DNA from: Botryotinia globosa
Taxonomy: Eukaryota > Ascomycota > Leotiomycetes > Helotiales > Sclerotiniaceae
Direction of reading: 5' to 3'
Length of the DNA: 64,000 bases
NCBI GenBank assembly: GCA_014898425.1
Contig: RCSZ01000005.1
Location: forward strand, 558,001 to 622,000
Shown here: piece after piece, positions 11,817 through 24,004 of the stretch
How positions within the stretch are numbered: position 1 is the first letter of the stretch
Layout of the letters: the number at the start of each line of letters is the position of its first letter
Translations under genes and position numbers: made by a program
Notes under the pieces: model-generated
What the model saw: only the letters and a program-made list of their open reading frames with translations
What the model was told of the DNA's origin: nothing
Database searches by the model: none

Positions 11817-12050
11817 ATGGGGATGGGAATAGAGATGGGAATAGGGATGGGAATAGGGATAGGGATAGAGATAGGGATAGAGATAGGGATGAGGATAGGG
11901 ATAGGAATGGAGATAGGGATAGGAATAGAAATAAAAATAAGAATAGGGATAGAAATAGGAATAGAGATAGGGATAGAGATAGGGATAGGAATAAGAATGA
12001 GAATGGGGATGGGGATAGGGATAGGGATTGGGGATTGGGGATTGGGGATT
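11817..12050. repeat. GGGATA hexamer array
   Basis: Roughly 35 degenerate copies of GGGATA, GAGATA and GGAATA follow one another, ending in three copies of GGGGATT. The plus strand is almost pyrimidine-free. Confidence 0.9.
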
Positions 12051-12967
12051 GATAGTGGCAGTGGTATTGGAAGAGAGAGATGGGTTTAATGATTTATGAT
12101 GAGGTTCTGGTATACTTGGTGTGTATTTTTTGTAGGATAGGGGTTCATGGGGAAGTGTGTGGAGGAGAGAGGATGGAGAAGGGAGGAGAAGGGGAATATA
12201 TTATTGTAGCGAGGAACAGAGTGGGGAGTGGAAGGAAGGAAGAAAGGAAGGAAGGAAGGATAATAATGATAATATTAGATTCGCTTTGGTGGTTTATGTA
12301 TGTATGATTCGCTTTTGGTTCGCTTTTGGCTGGGTGTGGATATGGATATGGATTCACAGTCTCAAGGATGCGAATCTTAAAGATTGAGAATTTGAGATTT
12401 GAGAAGGGTGGGGATGGATATGGAAATGAAAATGGAGATGGAGATAATGTGTGGGTTTTGAATTGGATTTAATTGGGCTGGGTTGGATTCTATTGATGTA
12501 GTGTGTTGTAGAGATGATTTGGGGATGATTTGAGGCGGATTTAAGAATGATTTAAGAATGATTTAAAGAGGATTTGAGGATGATTTGGAGAGGATTGAGA
12601 ATGATTAAAATTGAATTAACTATGATTTAAGAATAACATCTATAAATAAATAACACTGGAATGATTTATGAATACGAGAATGATTTAGAAATATAGGAAT
12701 ACTATTTATGAATAAAAATAGATAAAGAGGAATAAATCAAGATAGAGTAGATAGAGTAAGATAGATAAATCGAGTACTATGAAGGGGTATTTATATGAGA
12801 TTCGAGGTTTAATATATGATATAATATAATATATGATATATAAAAATAACATGATAGAAGAGAGGTTTAATATTCTACATCTAGAAAATCAATATGTAAG
12901 TCGAAATCTAAAAGAAAATAGAAGCTAATTCTTAATTTCAAAATGATTCATTCTTAATTTCTAGTAT

Positions 12968-13002
12968 TTATTTTCATTTTCATTTTCACTTTCACTTTAC
13001 TT

Positions 13003-13081
<79 letters not shown>

Positions 13082-13086
13082 CACTT
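12968..13086. repeat. CTTTCA hexamer array
   Basis: About 18 near-perfect copies of TTTCAC/TTTCAT, starting with TTTCAT variants and becoming pure TTTCAC to the right. The minus-strand Lys-Val frame over it is an artefact. Confidence 0.92.
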
Positions 13087-13194
13087 CATTATAAATATTA
13101 ATACAGATTAATACACCTCCATATACCACCTCCCAAGCACCCCCCAACCAAACCCAAACCCAAACCCAAACCCCAAAACACACTCTACTCTACT

Positions 13195-13266
13195 CTACAT
13201 CACCCTCCCTACATCACCCTCCCTACATCACCCTCCCTACATCACCCTCCCTACATCACCCTCCCT
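13195..13266. repeat. 15-bp minisatellite, about five copies
   Basis: The unit CTACATCACCCTCCC is repeated head to tail without visible change between copies. Perfect identity suggests recent expansion or ongoing slippage. Confidence 0.92.
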
Positions 13267-13634
13267 AACCAGACCAACTGGGTCAGATCAAAAGGGGAGC
13301 GAACAGACGCCTACCTCAGTATCCTTACAAGTTTACAACATACAATATCCAAGCCATTCATACCCAACATACGAACCTCTCCATTCATTCATTCTCAATG
13401 CTCAATGCTCAATGCTCAAAGTAAAATTCTCCGAACCGAAGCGAAGCGAAGCGAAGCATCCACCTTTCCACCACCCTCTCCACCAACAACCCCCACCCCA
13501 CCGCACCCCGCTGCAAAAAAAAATTCAATAAAAAATCTTTCCTCAACACCCAAAAAAGACTCCATTTTTCCACCCCCAAACCTCTCCAAATATATTTGCA
13601 TATAACAGTCCCCGGCCGCATCAAGTCACAATAA

Positions 13635-13749
13635 GTCTTCGTGGCTCAGTTGGTTAGAGCGTTGGTCTCATATATCTTTATCGTATGAGGTAGTTGATAA
13701 CAATTACTGTGCCATCCAAAGGTCGAGAGTTCGAGTCTCTCCGAGGACA
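13635..13749 (+). tRNA. tRNA-Met (CAT), elongator type, with a 41-nt intron
   Basis: A complete cloverleaf folds from this span. The acceptor stem GTCTTCG pairs with CGAGGAC (one G-T wobble) with discriminator A at 13749. The D arm is GCTC...GAGC, the anticodon arm TTGGT/TCCAA with a T-T at 31-39 as in yeast elongator tRNA-Met, and the T arm GAGAG-TTCGAGT-CTCTC. The anticodon CAT is at 13669-13671. The intron, 13673-13713, starts one nucleotide 3' of the anticodon, the canonical position for eukaryotic tRNA splicing. ATGAG inside the intron can pair with CTCAT of the anticodon loop. It is probably not the initiator, since no initiator-type A1-T72 pair is present. Confidence 0.95.
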
Positions 13750-13756
13750 GGGTTTA

Positions 13757-13761
13757 TTTTT
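13757..13761 (+). terminator. RNA polymerase III T-run terminator
   Basis: Five T residues lie 8 nt after the tRNA discriminator base, the usual pol III stop. Confidence 0.8.
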
Positions 13762-14223
13762 GGTGGGGGGTTGTTTTTTTTGGAGGGAGGAGTAGAGGGT
13801 TGGGGAGAAGAGGAGAGAACGAGGAGGGGCATGGGGGAGTTTTTTTTTGGTTGAATGAGTGAGTAAGTGAGTGAGTGAGTGAGTAAGTGAGTAAGTTGAT
13901 GATGTTTTGATATATGTATTTTGGGGGGGGGGGGTGTTGGTGAGTAATATTGAATGGATGGGAGAGAATAATCTAGGAATGAATAGGCTCTAATGGATTG
14001 AAATCTCAAAAAGAAAGAAAGGATACAAATAGATGAATGAATAGAAGATCTTCCTTAGATAGGGAAAGAGAGAGAGAACCAAGGTGAAAGGAAAAGAAAG
14101 GAATGTTCAGAGAGGTTTCGAGAAGCAGAAATGGAGAATAGAAAGGGGGAGGGTTTATCGATATCCGTATCATCTGTTATTATTCTTACTTGGCGAACGG
14201 CATTACAAATTGATTAATTTATA
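13762..14223. other. purine-rich spacer downstream of tRNA
   Basis: G/A-rich sequence with a GAGT repeat (13853-13892) and a run of about 12 G at 13923-13934. No gene is seen. Confidence 0.5.
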
Positions 14224-14617
14224 TAATAATCGGCTCTTACAAGCGGCCTTCTAGTTCCTAATTGGGGAAAACGATTGTTTTTGGAAAGCAGTTGTCCTCA
14301 AAAAACTTCAAAAATATTATAATAATTGAATTATATTAATTACAATCTTTATAAATTATATAATTATTAATAAAATATTGATTTTTATTATTTATTTATT
14401 CTATTTATTATAATAAATAAAATTAAAGCTAAATGTGATAGATAATATTATTGTGTTAAATATAAGATTATAATAATTCAATAATATCAAATCCACTATT
14501 CTTTTTTTCAGAATTGAATAAAATATATACCAAGATTTTTTGGGAACAACCGCTTTCCAGGGACAACCGCTTTCCCCGACTAGGAACTAGGAGGCCGCTT
14601 ATAAGAGCCGACTATTA
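14224..14617. mobile_element. MITE with ~35-bp terminal inverted repeats
   Basis: The left end TAATAATCGGCTCTTACAAG is matched by the reverse complement of the right end (TAATAGTCGGCTCTTATAAG), and the match continues through GCGGCCT and CTAGTTCCTA. The element is about 394 bp. Between the ends it is AT-rich with no coding capacity. Near the right end ACAACCGCTTTCC occurs twice, and a related inverted copy lies near the left end (GGAAAGCAGTTGTCC), so there are subterminal repeats too. If the outermost TA on each side is the target duplication, it fits a non-autonomous Tc1/mariner derivative; the superfamily is inferred. Confidence 0.82.
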
Positions 14618-17600
14618 AAGCTTTCTAATTTACTTGAGCAGAGAGATGAGAAATGGAAGGCCGTTAATTTTTTTTGTTTGTTTCAGAGCGTAGCGAAAGA
14701 AACTTACGCGTTGGATTTTACAGAATTTGTATAATGTATATATATTCTGTTTTTTAAGATCTAGAAATCCAATTTGTATGTAATTATATGATGTAATATG
14801 ATTGTATATATATGATACCTTTTCTAAATTAGAGAAAGAATGTTGAAGAAAAGGAAAGAAAAAGAGAAAGAATAAGTAAAATCTCTAGTCTTTCAATATT
14901 AAAGATTCATTAGATATCTAATTTAATTGTATTGAAATTATTCAAAAAAGAATTCAATAAAAGACATTCTTTTTTTTTCTTTAATTAATATCATTTTCAA
15001 AGATTATAAAAACTATATATCGTTATAGAAAACATACTCCCCCTAGCCCTAACCCTTAAGGATATAAAACCAAGTGATTGATTTATAAATAATATCAGGC
15101 GCTCCGAAACACCGGCGAGCTAGCTCGCCCCGAAATTCGTATGGGATGGGTTTCAAGGTAAGGAGAAATGTGAATAGAATGGAATGGAATGGAATGAGAT
15201 AAGATGCGGTGCGGTGCGGTGTAATTTAACAAAATTAAGAGCCGCAACCATTCTTCACGTCACCAGGCCAAATAGGATAGAGTAAACACTGAATTCATTC
15301 CGTTTCGATACTGAATATCATCAAAACAGTTGACTGCAATTATAAGTATAAAAGCGATGCTGGTGAATGCTATATGAATCAGAGTGTAATGAGTTATGAG
15401 TTACTTTCATTATCTCATGGCCATTGAAGACAGATCAAGTGTATTATATTATTAGAGTCCTATAGTATTTGTTATCACTTTGCTTAGCACATACCCCCAA
15501 CAGATATCAAGACTTCTAATACACAGCAATGCTTTCTTAAAGAACGGAATCGAAGTCAATGACGTCTCTCCTACAGCGATGAGTATCAAACTTTGGGAGA
15601 ACTCGAGAGACGTGACGTAGTAACATGGAGCTTCCAATCTATCTTCACTACTATAGATCATCACCCAAAATAAGATAATTTGGTGTTCTATGAAGTGAAT
15701 CATGAATCAGAGTGAAAGGGTTATACGAGTTAATGAATATTCAAATATGCAACAAGATTAAAAACTTTCAAATCTAGAAAGATTATTGACTTTCTTGCTA
15801 GTGAAGATATCAAGACTAGTAACAAAACATGAGATAAGAACTAGAACAACCGATGTGAACGCGCATGCTAAATATTGATTTGAGTGATCGTGTGATCGAA
15901 GAACTACCCCGTTCTAAGGCCTCTTGAAGGAAGAGACTCACCGACTACTTCAGTTAGATGAGAGATATTGTTGAATGTTGGGATGCATATACACATATAG
16001 GAACATATGAAAAACAGATGAACATGCTGTACGTATATATCGACAAGGGGATATATCTAAACACTTTGATGGATGTGAAAACCCGCAAGCAATAGAGCAT
16101 CTCAGTAATTCAACACCCACTCTCGCCCCCACGCGTCGACCTGAGATGAATCTTGCAGCTCAAGCCCAGCCTTATCCATGTTTCACAGACCTGATAACAT
16201 GCTGCAAAGAACAACGAATATAGATAGAAACGACAAAAGCAGGTGCATATACATCCAGCAATCATGTATTAAACTATAAGCATAGGAGCAACGACCCGAG
16301 GTCCGTTAATAATGCCCACGAGTATCCTGCAACTGCCCGATCTCGGCTCAATGCAGATCATCTAGCAGAAAGGAACTTTCCATACCGATAGATCCCTCAA
16401 AATAGGTAAGATACGGAAGCGCAAAGGTGAGAGGCTCAATTTTCAAGCTCAATCAATAATTCTTCTCTGATAAAAGAATCGTGAAAATTTTTCACCACAT
16501 GAAAAGTCTGCTACCAAGATATCCCTACATACATTCTTGACCACAAGATCAGATGATCGTTAGTTCGGTCATACCAAGTCACGCAAATATATTTTGGCAC
16601 GCGACTTATGCGCATAAAACTGCATAAACTTTATGCATCTCTGTCTCTCTCGCAATCCGGGAAGGTGGATTCCGGATAGGCTTAAGGGCTTCACCATCAG
16701 CCTAAGGTCTGTTGGTTGAAATCACCAATGGAGATGAATTAGATAATACGGGAAAGTATGGCTAGCAACATTGACAGTAATTACTGGAAAATGCGGTCGG
16801 CTTAAATGCCTCACGGAAGGATTTGGACACGCGTTAACGTTTCCCTTATTGGATATAAAAGTTGCTTGTAACATTTGCGGCGTAGATTGAGGTTTCTGGG
16901 CCAGGCTACTCCGATTGACCGCTTCTTGATAACTTTCGTGAGGCTTTCAACCCGAGTATAGATGAAGTGTCGTAAGGACATTGGATAATGTAAGGGCTAC
17001 CTACTGTACGTTAACGAGCTGAGAGTGAATAGATTGAGCCCTAGATAATTTTAATATAAGTACGCAATTGTGCAGATGCTCGTATTTTGGTTGTCTTGAG
17101 TCATGCTGAGAACTACAGATTTAGCAAAATAAGATTGCAATACTCCCCGTTGACATTACATGCACGATATGACCACATTCAGATACATGCAGAATCGTGC
17201 AGGTACAGCATTTAGAGTGTCTAGACTCTCCCAGGGAAGAAAGCTTGTCTGGAAGAATAAGAAATTGGTAGGAAAGCCAAGGATAAAATATATGACGGTA
17301 GAATTCGATGAGTGTTGGATTGATATTGAGCGATGAATGTGGCTGACATCGCTCCAGAAATGGAATAATTCCCAAGGTCCGGAAACATGTGTCGGTTGAA
17401 TGATTAAATGAAATTGAATGGTGGTTGTACATGACAAGCCAGCGGCGTCAGTACTTGATCCCAATGCTAAGCCTAGGTATTGAAGATTGAAGATCATGAC
17501 TGGACGTAAATTGAAATTGTAGTGAATTAAAGACTTTGTTCAATCGCCTTGAGGATTTCCTAGGTAATAAGGATGCCCACGAGCTTCAATGATTGCTCCG

Positions 17601-20600
17601 GAATGAAAGCTGACAAGTCATAAGAAGAGGCGCGTGGTGTTCGAAGTGTCGAGTTGTGCGGTAATCAGTCTATTGGATGACATCTGGCGAAGGCTTCAAG
17701 GTTCTCCTCTAAGATCCAGCTCCATCTCATATTTGGTATGTGTATCCCAAAGGTCTTAGATTCAAAGCTCCATGTTTCCATTTGATGTTCCCTTTCACTC
17801 ACTACCCGTTGGCAGTTGGCAGTTGGCAGTTGGCAACACTACAGTACAGTACAGCTGGTGGGGTGTCGTCAATACCCCGCCATGGTACGTGCATACTTTA
17901 GTGGGTTATCGGCGGTACTCAAGGATATTTGACAATCAACTAATCCCAATTGAGGTCCAAAGCCAAAGTTTAACTGTCGCCCCATTACATTTGTGGGGAA
18001 GGGTCCTTTAGACTGAAGGATGAACGTTTGTGCAAGTATCGTGAAATCCAAAAATCTCATACCTCCCAAGACTCATTATTAGATTAGCACAACTAGGTAG
18101 ATATTGATAAAAGGGAATGTGTAAGGTAAGCGGTAAGGGGCAAAATGATGATGATCACTTGGCATAGAAGCATTTTGTGACACCTCACTTGACCTACTTG
18201 CAGGTCTTGGGATTTTGCCATCATCGCCAAAGTGTGATTTGAAGTCAAATACATAACTGCAAGTAACTATCGCTCTCCATAGAAGTACCAAAATGTACTT
18301 ACTCTACATAGGAGCGACCGAGTTTTGCTTAATTTTAACCTTGATGGTCCCGTGTTGTGACAACGAATGAGGCTTACATTTGAGCGATTTTCGAACCCAC
18401 TAATGTTGTGGATCGGTTGTACCCGTTGTCTGTTGTAGAAACAGAGTAGGAGGATTAGGATTGTTGGAAAGAAGAGTGATTTTGGTATCACAGTAATGAT
18501 AGCCGCTCCATGCGCAAGGTCTTTTGGCCGATTATAACTTTGAAAAAGTCAAGTAGCGACTTGTTGAGATATCTGAGAAGCGGGATCTTTCAAGGATATT
18601 GATGCAGGTGTCAAGATTTATGAATCACAACGATCTCGAAACATATAGTGCCCAAGTTTTTGCCTGCTCCGTCTGCCTTACGATAGGTTGTTCAATGAAT
18701 ATGATATTGTTCCATGCCTGTCTGGACACAACTATTCCATTTCTCCTAGAGTGCAGGCGCTGGCTGGCAAGTAAGCTCGGCACTAACTGGTTGAGTTACT
18801 GTGATTTCACGACATTGTGAAGCACCTGTGACTCCTTCAAAAACCGAGAGATGAAAATGATCAACAGCATATGTTCTTCTTCGGGTGACTCGGACCTAGA
18901 AGCATACAAGGCGATGGACATCAAAAGGCTAGAAATCGATTGCACGTACATCATGCACGAAATGATCCCTTGTTCCTCATAGACGATAGAACAATTTGGT
19001 GACCCCCAACTTTTCTAGCGTCCCTCATTTCCTCCACCTCATACACACAAGATCTTCTCGGCATAATATCTAATGTAGATAATTCTTCCGTGTGGCTGGA
19101 AGGTTCAGGTGGGGAGGTCTAGATGTGCTCGGTACCGTGTAAAAGTAACATTGAAACCAGTTGCCAGGAAGATGGATTGACTGTTTGTTCAGAGTTCAGA
19201 TAACAACTAATGTATCATCACTTCGACAATTCTATCTGCAGAGACAGACCCTTTTCGTGATAATATCGTCTGCTCCATTTCTGATATCCGTTTGATGGAA
19301 ATGAAGCCTTGGCAAAGGTATACAAGGCGTCCCTCAATCCGCTGTTCGTTCCGTGCAATGCAATACCGACGGTTACTTTTCTCTTGGCTTTATATTAACA
19401 GACAGATTCGAGATCTATTATCGAAGATTACCTGCCTTGGCGATTCAACAACTCAACGTCCAGCAGAATGTGAAAGTCAATTGTACCATCAGCTTCGAAA
19501 ACGAGAAGTACCATTCGTGTACTGTACTATTAAGTGTTGTACTTTGGCTTGGCTCATACAATGTCGCATCAAGGTAATTGTCTTCCAAATGTAACCCGCC
19601 TTCAAAGGAAGATAAGTGTACTCGGGGAGAAGGTCGGTGAGGTAAGTGACAGTGTTGTAATAATTAGAAGCTGAAAGAGTCGTAGGATTCATTGTGTGGG
19701 ATATACGTGAAGTGATTGGAATAACTTCAAATTTGAGTGTATGTGCCCAGGTGGTTTTGAAAGGATGAGATAAGATATTGGTAGTATGCATGTATCTACC
19801 TATCTACCTAGGTAGTACTTATTACATATTGAAGGGCGGAATGACGGGCGGAATGGAAGGAAAGAAAGAAAGAAAGGGAAATAAGCGAAGAAATGTTTCT
19901 AAAATGGTCTCGAATCATCGACAACAATAACTTAACAACCTTGGAACATGAATGTCAATATCAAATTCAGACACTCTGAAATTCAGCTCGATCAAACTAA
20001 TAACTGTACCTACTATTTTTACTATTTGGCATTATCTGTATGCAGTATGTATGTAGCATTCACTTCCCCACTTCATACCATCCAAAAAGTGGTAACCTTA
20101 GTGAAATTAGAAGAAAATCTTGTGAATCATTCCTCGACAAAGTCCAAGGGCCAATCTCTCGGCATGGAGTGGCCGTTTTCTTGTCTCTTCTCATGGAAGA
20201 GTAATTGAATGTTATCACTCCATTATTGACGAATTATATTCAACTCCATGGAAGATTCCTTTGTTCTCGCATCGGAAATATAATTGATAAGAAAAGTTAG
20301 TAATTTCAACAATAGAATCACGTCTTTCCGTCGATTTATATCCGGTAGAGTCAATACGTAAGTACCGGTCGGTCGGTCGGTAGATAGATATCTTTATTAG
20401 ACAGGTAACATAATTTCAAAGACATATGAGAAAGAAATACAAAATATAATATTGACATGCCATTTATTAATGTTACCACCAGCATATAATCGAAATCTAT
20501 CCTGATGGATAATGGAAGTTGGAAGTGGAAGAATCATAAGCCAAAAGCCAAAAGCCAGCCACAAGCCATCATCGTCGCTATCTAGCACGGTAGAAACGCA

Positions 20601-20640
20601 CGCAAAAACAATTTTGTTCGCAAAACAACATTCTTCTTTT
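14618..20640. other. gene-poor region, no supportable gene
   Basis: About 6 kb without a gene I can defend. 14618-15105 is very AT-rich and may be decayed mobile DNA; it ends beside a 16-bp palindrome at 15114-15129. The rest has normal composition but only short frames: 56 codons at 16811-16981 (minus, MSLRHFIYTRVESLTK), 74-113 codons around 17121-17497 (minus), 73 at 18599-18820 and 43 at 18850-18981 (plus), and 74-100 at 19292-19594 (plus). None shows a family motif, and neighbouring frames do not join through plausible introns. Remnants of decayed genes are possible. Microsatellites are small: GGCAGTTGGCAGTTGGCA at 17813 and GGTC repeats at 20366. Confidence 0.5.
15114..15129. other. 16-bp perfect palindrome
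   Basis: GGCGAGCTAGCTCGCC reads the same on both strands and stands out as GC-rich against an AT-rich neighbourhood. It may be one end of a decayed element; no partner was found. Confidence 0.6.
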
Positions 20641-21777
20641 CTTGTATGACCCCAAGACAGCAAGCATAAGCATAAGCAGAAGCATAAGCATTATTGTTAT
20701 TATTATCATTTGCGATCAGCCCGCATATTTTCACAACACTAGGTATTACCTACCTACTCATTCCTATTTTATACGTACGCCTGCACATGCAAAGCTATCC
20801 CTGCCTACCTTTACCTTTACATCTGCCTCTGCCTCTGCCTCTGCCTCTGCCTCTGCCTTTGCCTCTCCCTCTGCCTCTGCCTTTGCCTCTGCCTCTGCCT
20901 CTGCCTTTGCCTTTCGATCAAGGTATCACGAATCCATATTTCGCCATTCACCTCCTCTTGCTCTGCATCAACCAAGATCTTCTTCAAACCTCTCATCTCT
21001 CTATTCGTGCGAATGTAAGATATATAGATAACTTTTTAACTGCTTCTCCCCCCCCCCCCCCCCCCGCATCCTTCTTTTATCTCTCAACAACAAGTTTGCA
21101 GGTTTCTTGCTTCTACCAAGCCTTCTATGCATCAAGCCTCGTCTTCGCAACTGACAAGAACCTATTAGATCCATTTCCCTCCCCTCCTTTGACCGCGGTC
21201 AACGGCCTCTTCCTGAGAATTCATCCAGTCCTTGGATTTGATTTTTCAATCAGACTAAAACTACATCATTGCTACTTCTGTCTCTCACCAACGAGATCAT
21301 TCCGATCCTTTTTATTATGTTTCGTTTCTCTTAATTTATATTTAACCCCTCCCGGAGAGAAAGCGAAATCGGTCAATCCTATCGCATTGTTCACACTTTC
21401 GAGAAGATACACTTGACGAAGATACCCCAATCCAATTGAAGCAGTTTAGAAGTTCTAGATCTACAGAACTACTAGTGAACGATTACAAGACAGTTAAACC
21501 GTCTCACAGATACTGATTTTCCCCATTCGCCATACCAAGAGCAGACCTAGCCCTCCCAAGAGAAACTTTATACCACCTCTCTCAACTCGCCACTGGATTA
21601 AACTTAACTCACGAGTTACACTACTATTTTATATTAGTGATTGGGTTACTGGCACAAACTTTCAAATTTCAAATTTCAAAATTCAGAACCATCAAACTTT
21701 TACTCATCATTCGTACCTTCCTGACTCTTTCGTTAATTTGCCTCAAATTACAGTGTCAGCTCACCAGATTAGCAATC
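20641..21777 (+). promoter_or_regulatory. upstream/leader region of HAL4-like kinase, pyrimidine-rich
   Basis: The 1.1 kb before the kinase ATG is C/T-rich on the coding strand. It has a CTCTGC hexamer array at about 20822-20910, an uninterrupted run of 18 C at 21048-21065, and CT-rich sequence up to the start codon. Such pyrimidine-rich leaders are common before fungal genes. The long frame at 20694-21416 is a Leu-Pro repeat from the hexamer and not a gene. Confidence 0.5.
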
Positions 21778-24004
21778 ATGGCGACCACTACTTTACCACT
21801 TACTCACCCTACATTGTCTTCCACTTTTCCTAATATCTCGAATCAATTACATCATTCTCCTCAAATAGAATCCAATTCTCCTTCTGCAGAATCGAGTCGA
21901 CCTTCCTCGATCGATTCTCGTCAAGTCGATTCCATTCCCGAAGAATACGAGTACGAGACCAGCAGCGAAGCTGTTAATGAGCCAATAACCCCTACAGAGT
22001 TCCAAAGTCCTCACCAAAATCCTAAAGTACTCACTGGCAGTGAGATTGCTCATGACCTCATTCGTAAGCTTCCACCATCTTCCATTCAACTTCCTACAAT
22101 AGTCAATACTATTGCGACTCCTTCACCTCGATCGAACGCGCAGACACCATCCTCCTTTCCACAATCCATTAGAGAAAACACAGACCCATCTTCTACTCCA
22201 ACCCCGCTTTCAAAAAGACCGACTTTTACTACAAAAGACTCGGGTTTGAGAGGTAAAGTTTCAAAGTTCTTCAAGAGGTCAAATTCTCAAATTGGAACTT
22301 CAAGTATAACCGTCTTGAACGACCAGACCAATCTTACAAATCCGACTACTCTTAAGAACAATAATGGTTCCGATCCAGTGTTAGGCAACGAGCATCGACG
22401 AATGTCGATCGGACGAGCATCAACTTCTACTACAGCATTCACCTCCCGTACGAATACACCACCTTCACCCAGCACCCCATCAGAAACGCAATCATCGCAA
22501 GAAAACTTGTTCTCAAACATAAGACCAAGCGAGAACCTCAATATGACTAAGAAACAAAGATCTTCGACGGGTCTGAGCATGAGCCTGATGAATGTATTTC
22601 AGAATCATGGACCCAAGATTGCTTTTGATACATCGGCAATAGAAGATAAATCCAAACCGCCTCAACGTGCCACAAGCGTTGATTGGGATTTGAATAATGG
22701 CTTTGCCACGGAAGGGGTGCAGCAGATGTTGCGAGAGCCTTGGGCCATGCCAGCCGAGACTGGAATTGGTTTAAAATCAAGACGTATGAGTATGAGTCTA
22801 CCAGATGACCTCCTTGTTGATGTCGTAGAATTGGATGAAGAATACCATCAGCAAACTACATTTATAGGACGTCGTGGAAAACAGGTCGGTAAAGGTGCCA
22901 CAGCCCATGTGAAACTTGTCGTTAAGAATGGCTCAAGCAATATATTTGCTGTGAAAGAATTCCGTGGTAAGTCTACGACGGAAAAGGAAGAAGACTATGA
23001 AAAGAAAGTCAAATCGGAATACTCGATTGCAAAAGCCGCCCGTCACCCAAACATTGTACAGACCTTTCGACTTTGTACACACAATGGTCGGTGGAACCAT
23101 GTGATGGAGTACTGCGAACAAGGAGATCTATTCAGTCTCATCAATCAGAAGTACCTCAACAAAGAGGACCATCTAAAGGATCGTCAATGTTTATTCAAGC
23201 AACTTGTTCAAGGCATTCAATTTCTTCATAGTAACGGAATCGCTCATCGAGATATCAAGCCTGAGAATTTATTGATCACCAAGGATAGCAAGCTCAAGAT
23301 CACAGACTTTGGTGTTTCCGAAGTCTTTGCTGGTATTCATCCTGGTTTCAGAGCCGCCAGAGGTGAATGTGGAAAGGATATGACTGAAACCAGACTTTGC
23401 GCTCCTGGTATCTGTGGCAGTCCTCCTTATATTGCTCCAGAGGTTCTAGAGAAGCAAGGTATGCAAACACGCATCTTACCTCATATTATCTCCCATATTA
23501 ACAACCTCACTAGGTGAATACGATCCAAGACCTCTAGATGTATGGAGTGCTGCAATAGTTATGCTCTGTATGACTGCCAGCGGCTGTCTTTGGGAAAGAG
23601 CCAAGCCCAACACTTCCCCCCATTACGACGAACTCGTCCGGGGCTGGGATAAATGGAATGGCAAGCATAACGACTGTTCCATAACAGACTCTGATTATCC
23701 TCACGTTTCATTTTTTGACAAACATATTAATCCACCGGCTCTTCGTCGCATACTTCTTACAATGCTCAATCCTGACCCTAAACAAAGAGCGACTATTGCA
23801 GATGTGGCAAAAAATCGTTGGATGAAGAACGTTGAGTGTTGTCAGATTGATAGTTACGATGAACCCACTACAATTATCGATGCGAGTAAATGTTCAGGCC
23901 TAGGGAATAGGAGTTTGAATAGAGTGGTCGGGCATAATCACTTACCGCCCAAAGAACATCATGGGCATAAATTGGTGAGGTTACCCGGTAGTACGGATAT
24001 GTAA
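21778..24004 (+). CDS. HAL4/SAT4-type serine/threonine protein kinase
   Basis: Exons 21778-23458 and 23514-24004, with a 55-nt GTATGC...CTAG intron, give 723 aa. The start MATTTLPLTHP is the first ATG of the frame in good context (ATCATGG). The first ~350 residues are Ser/Thr/Pro-rich and probably regulatory, with a basic LRGKVSKFFKRS patch. The kinase domain runs from about 362: glycine loop GKGATAHVKL, lysine in FAVKEFRGK, catalytic loop HRDIKPENLL near 490, DFG near 510, and GSPPYIAPEVL. The inserts (HPGFRAARGECGKD) match the fungal Hal4/Sat4 group. Yeast Hal4/Hal5 kinases stabilise plasma-membrane nutrient and potassium transporters and affect salt tolerance. That role is inferred from the family. 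The C-terminal His-rich ending is also usual. Confidence 0.9.

Larger units (their letters stand above)
11288..13634. other. gene-free stretch with dense simple repeats
   Basis: No convincing gene. The first 200 bp are the 3' side of the upstream gene. Beyond the tracts listed separately, 12240-12262 is an AAGG run, 12500-12660 repeats GATTTAAGAATGATTTAA-like units, and 12800-12860 is very AT-rich. Open frames here are Ile/Gly/Arg or Val/Lys repeats from the microsatellites. Confidence 0.55.

Noticed and set aside
12992..13183. Val-Lys repeat frame on the minus strand
   Set aside because: Translation of the CTTTCA microsatellite.
15046..15062. Telomere-like CCCTAGCCCTAACCCTTA
   Set aside because: Only two degenerate units; too short to be a telomere or a clear interstitial telomeric repeat.
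17121..17497. Two overlapping minus-strand frames of 103 and 113 codons
   Set aside because: Different frames over the same bases and no family signal; the plus strand shows only short fragments.
20694..21416. 240-codon plus-strand frame before the kinase
   Set aside because: It is driven by the CTCTGC hexamer (Leu-Pro repeat) and a poly-C run; no family features, and it lies in the kinase leader.
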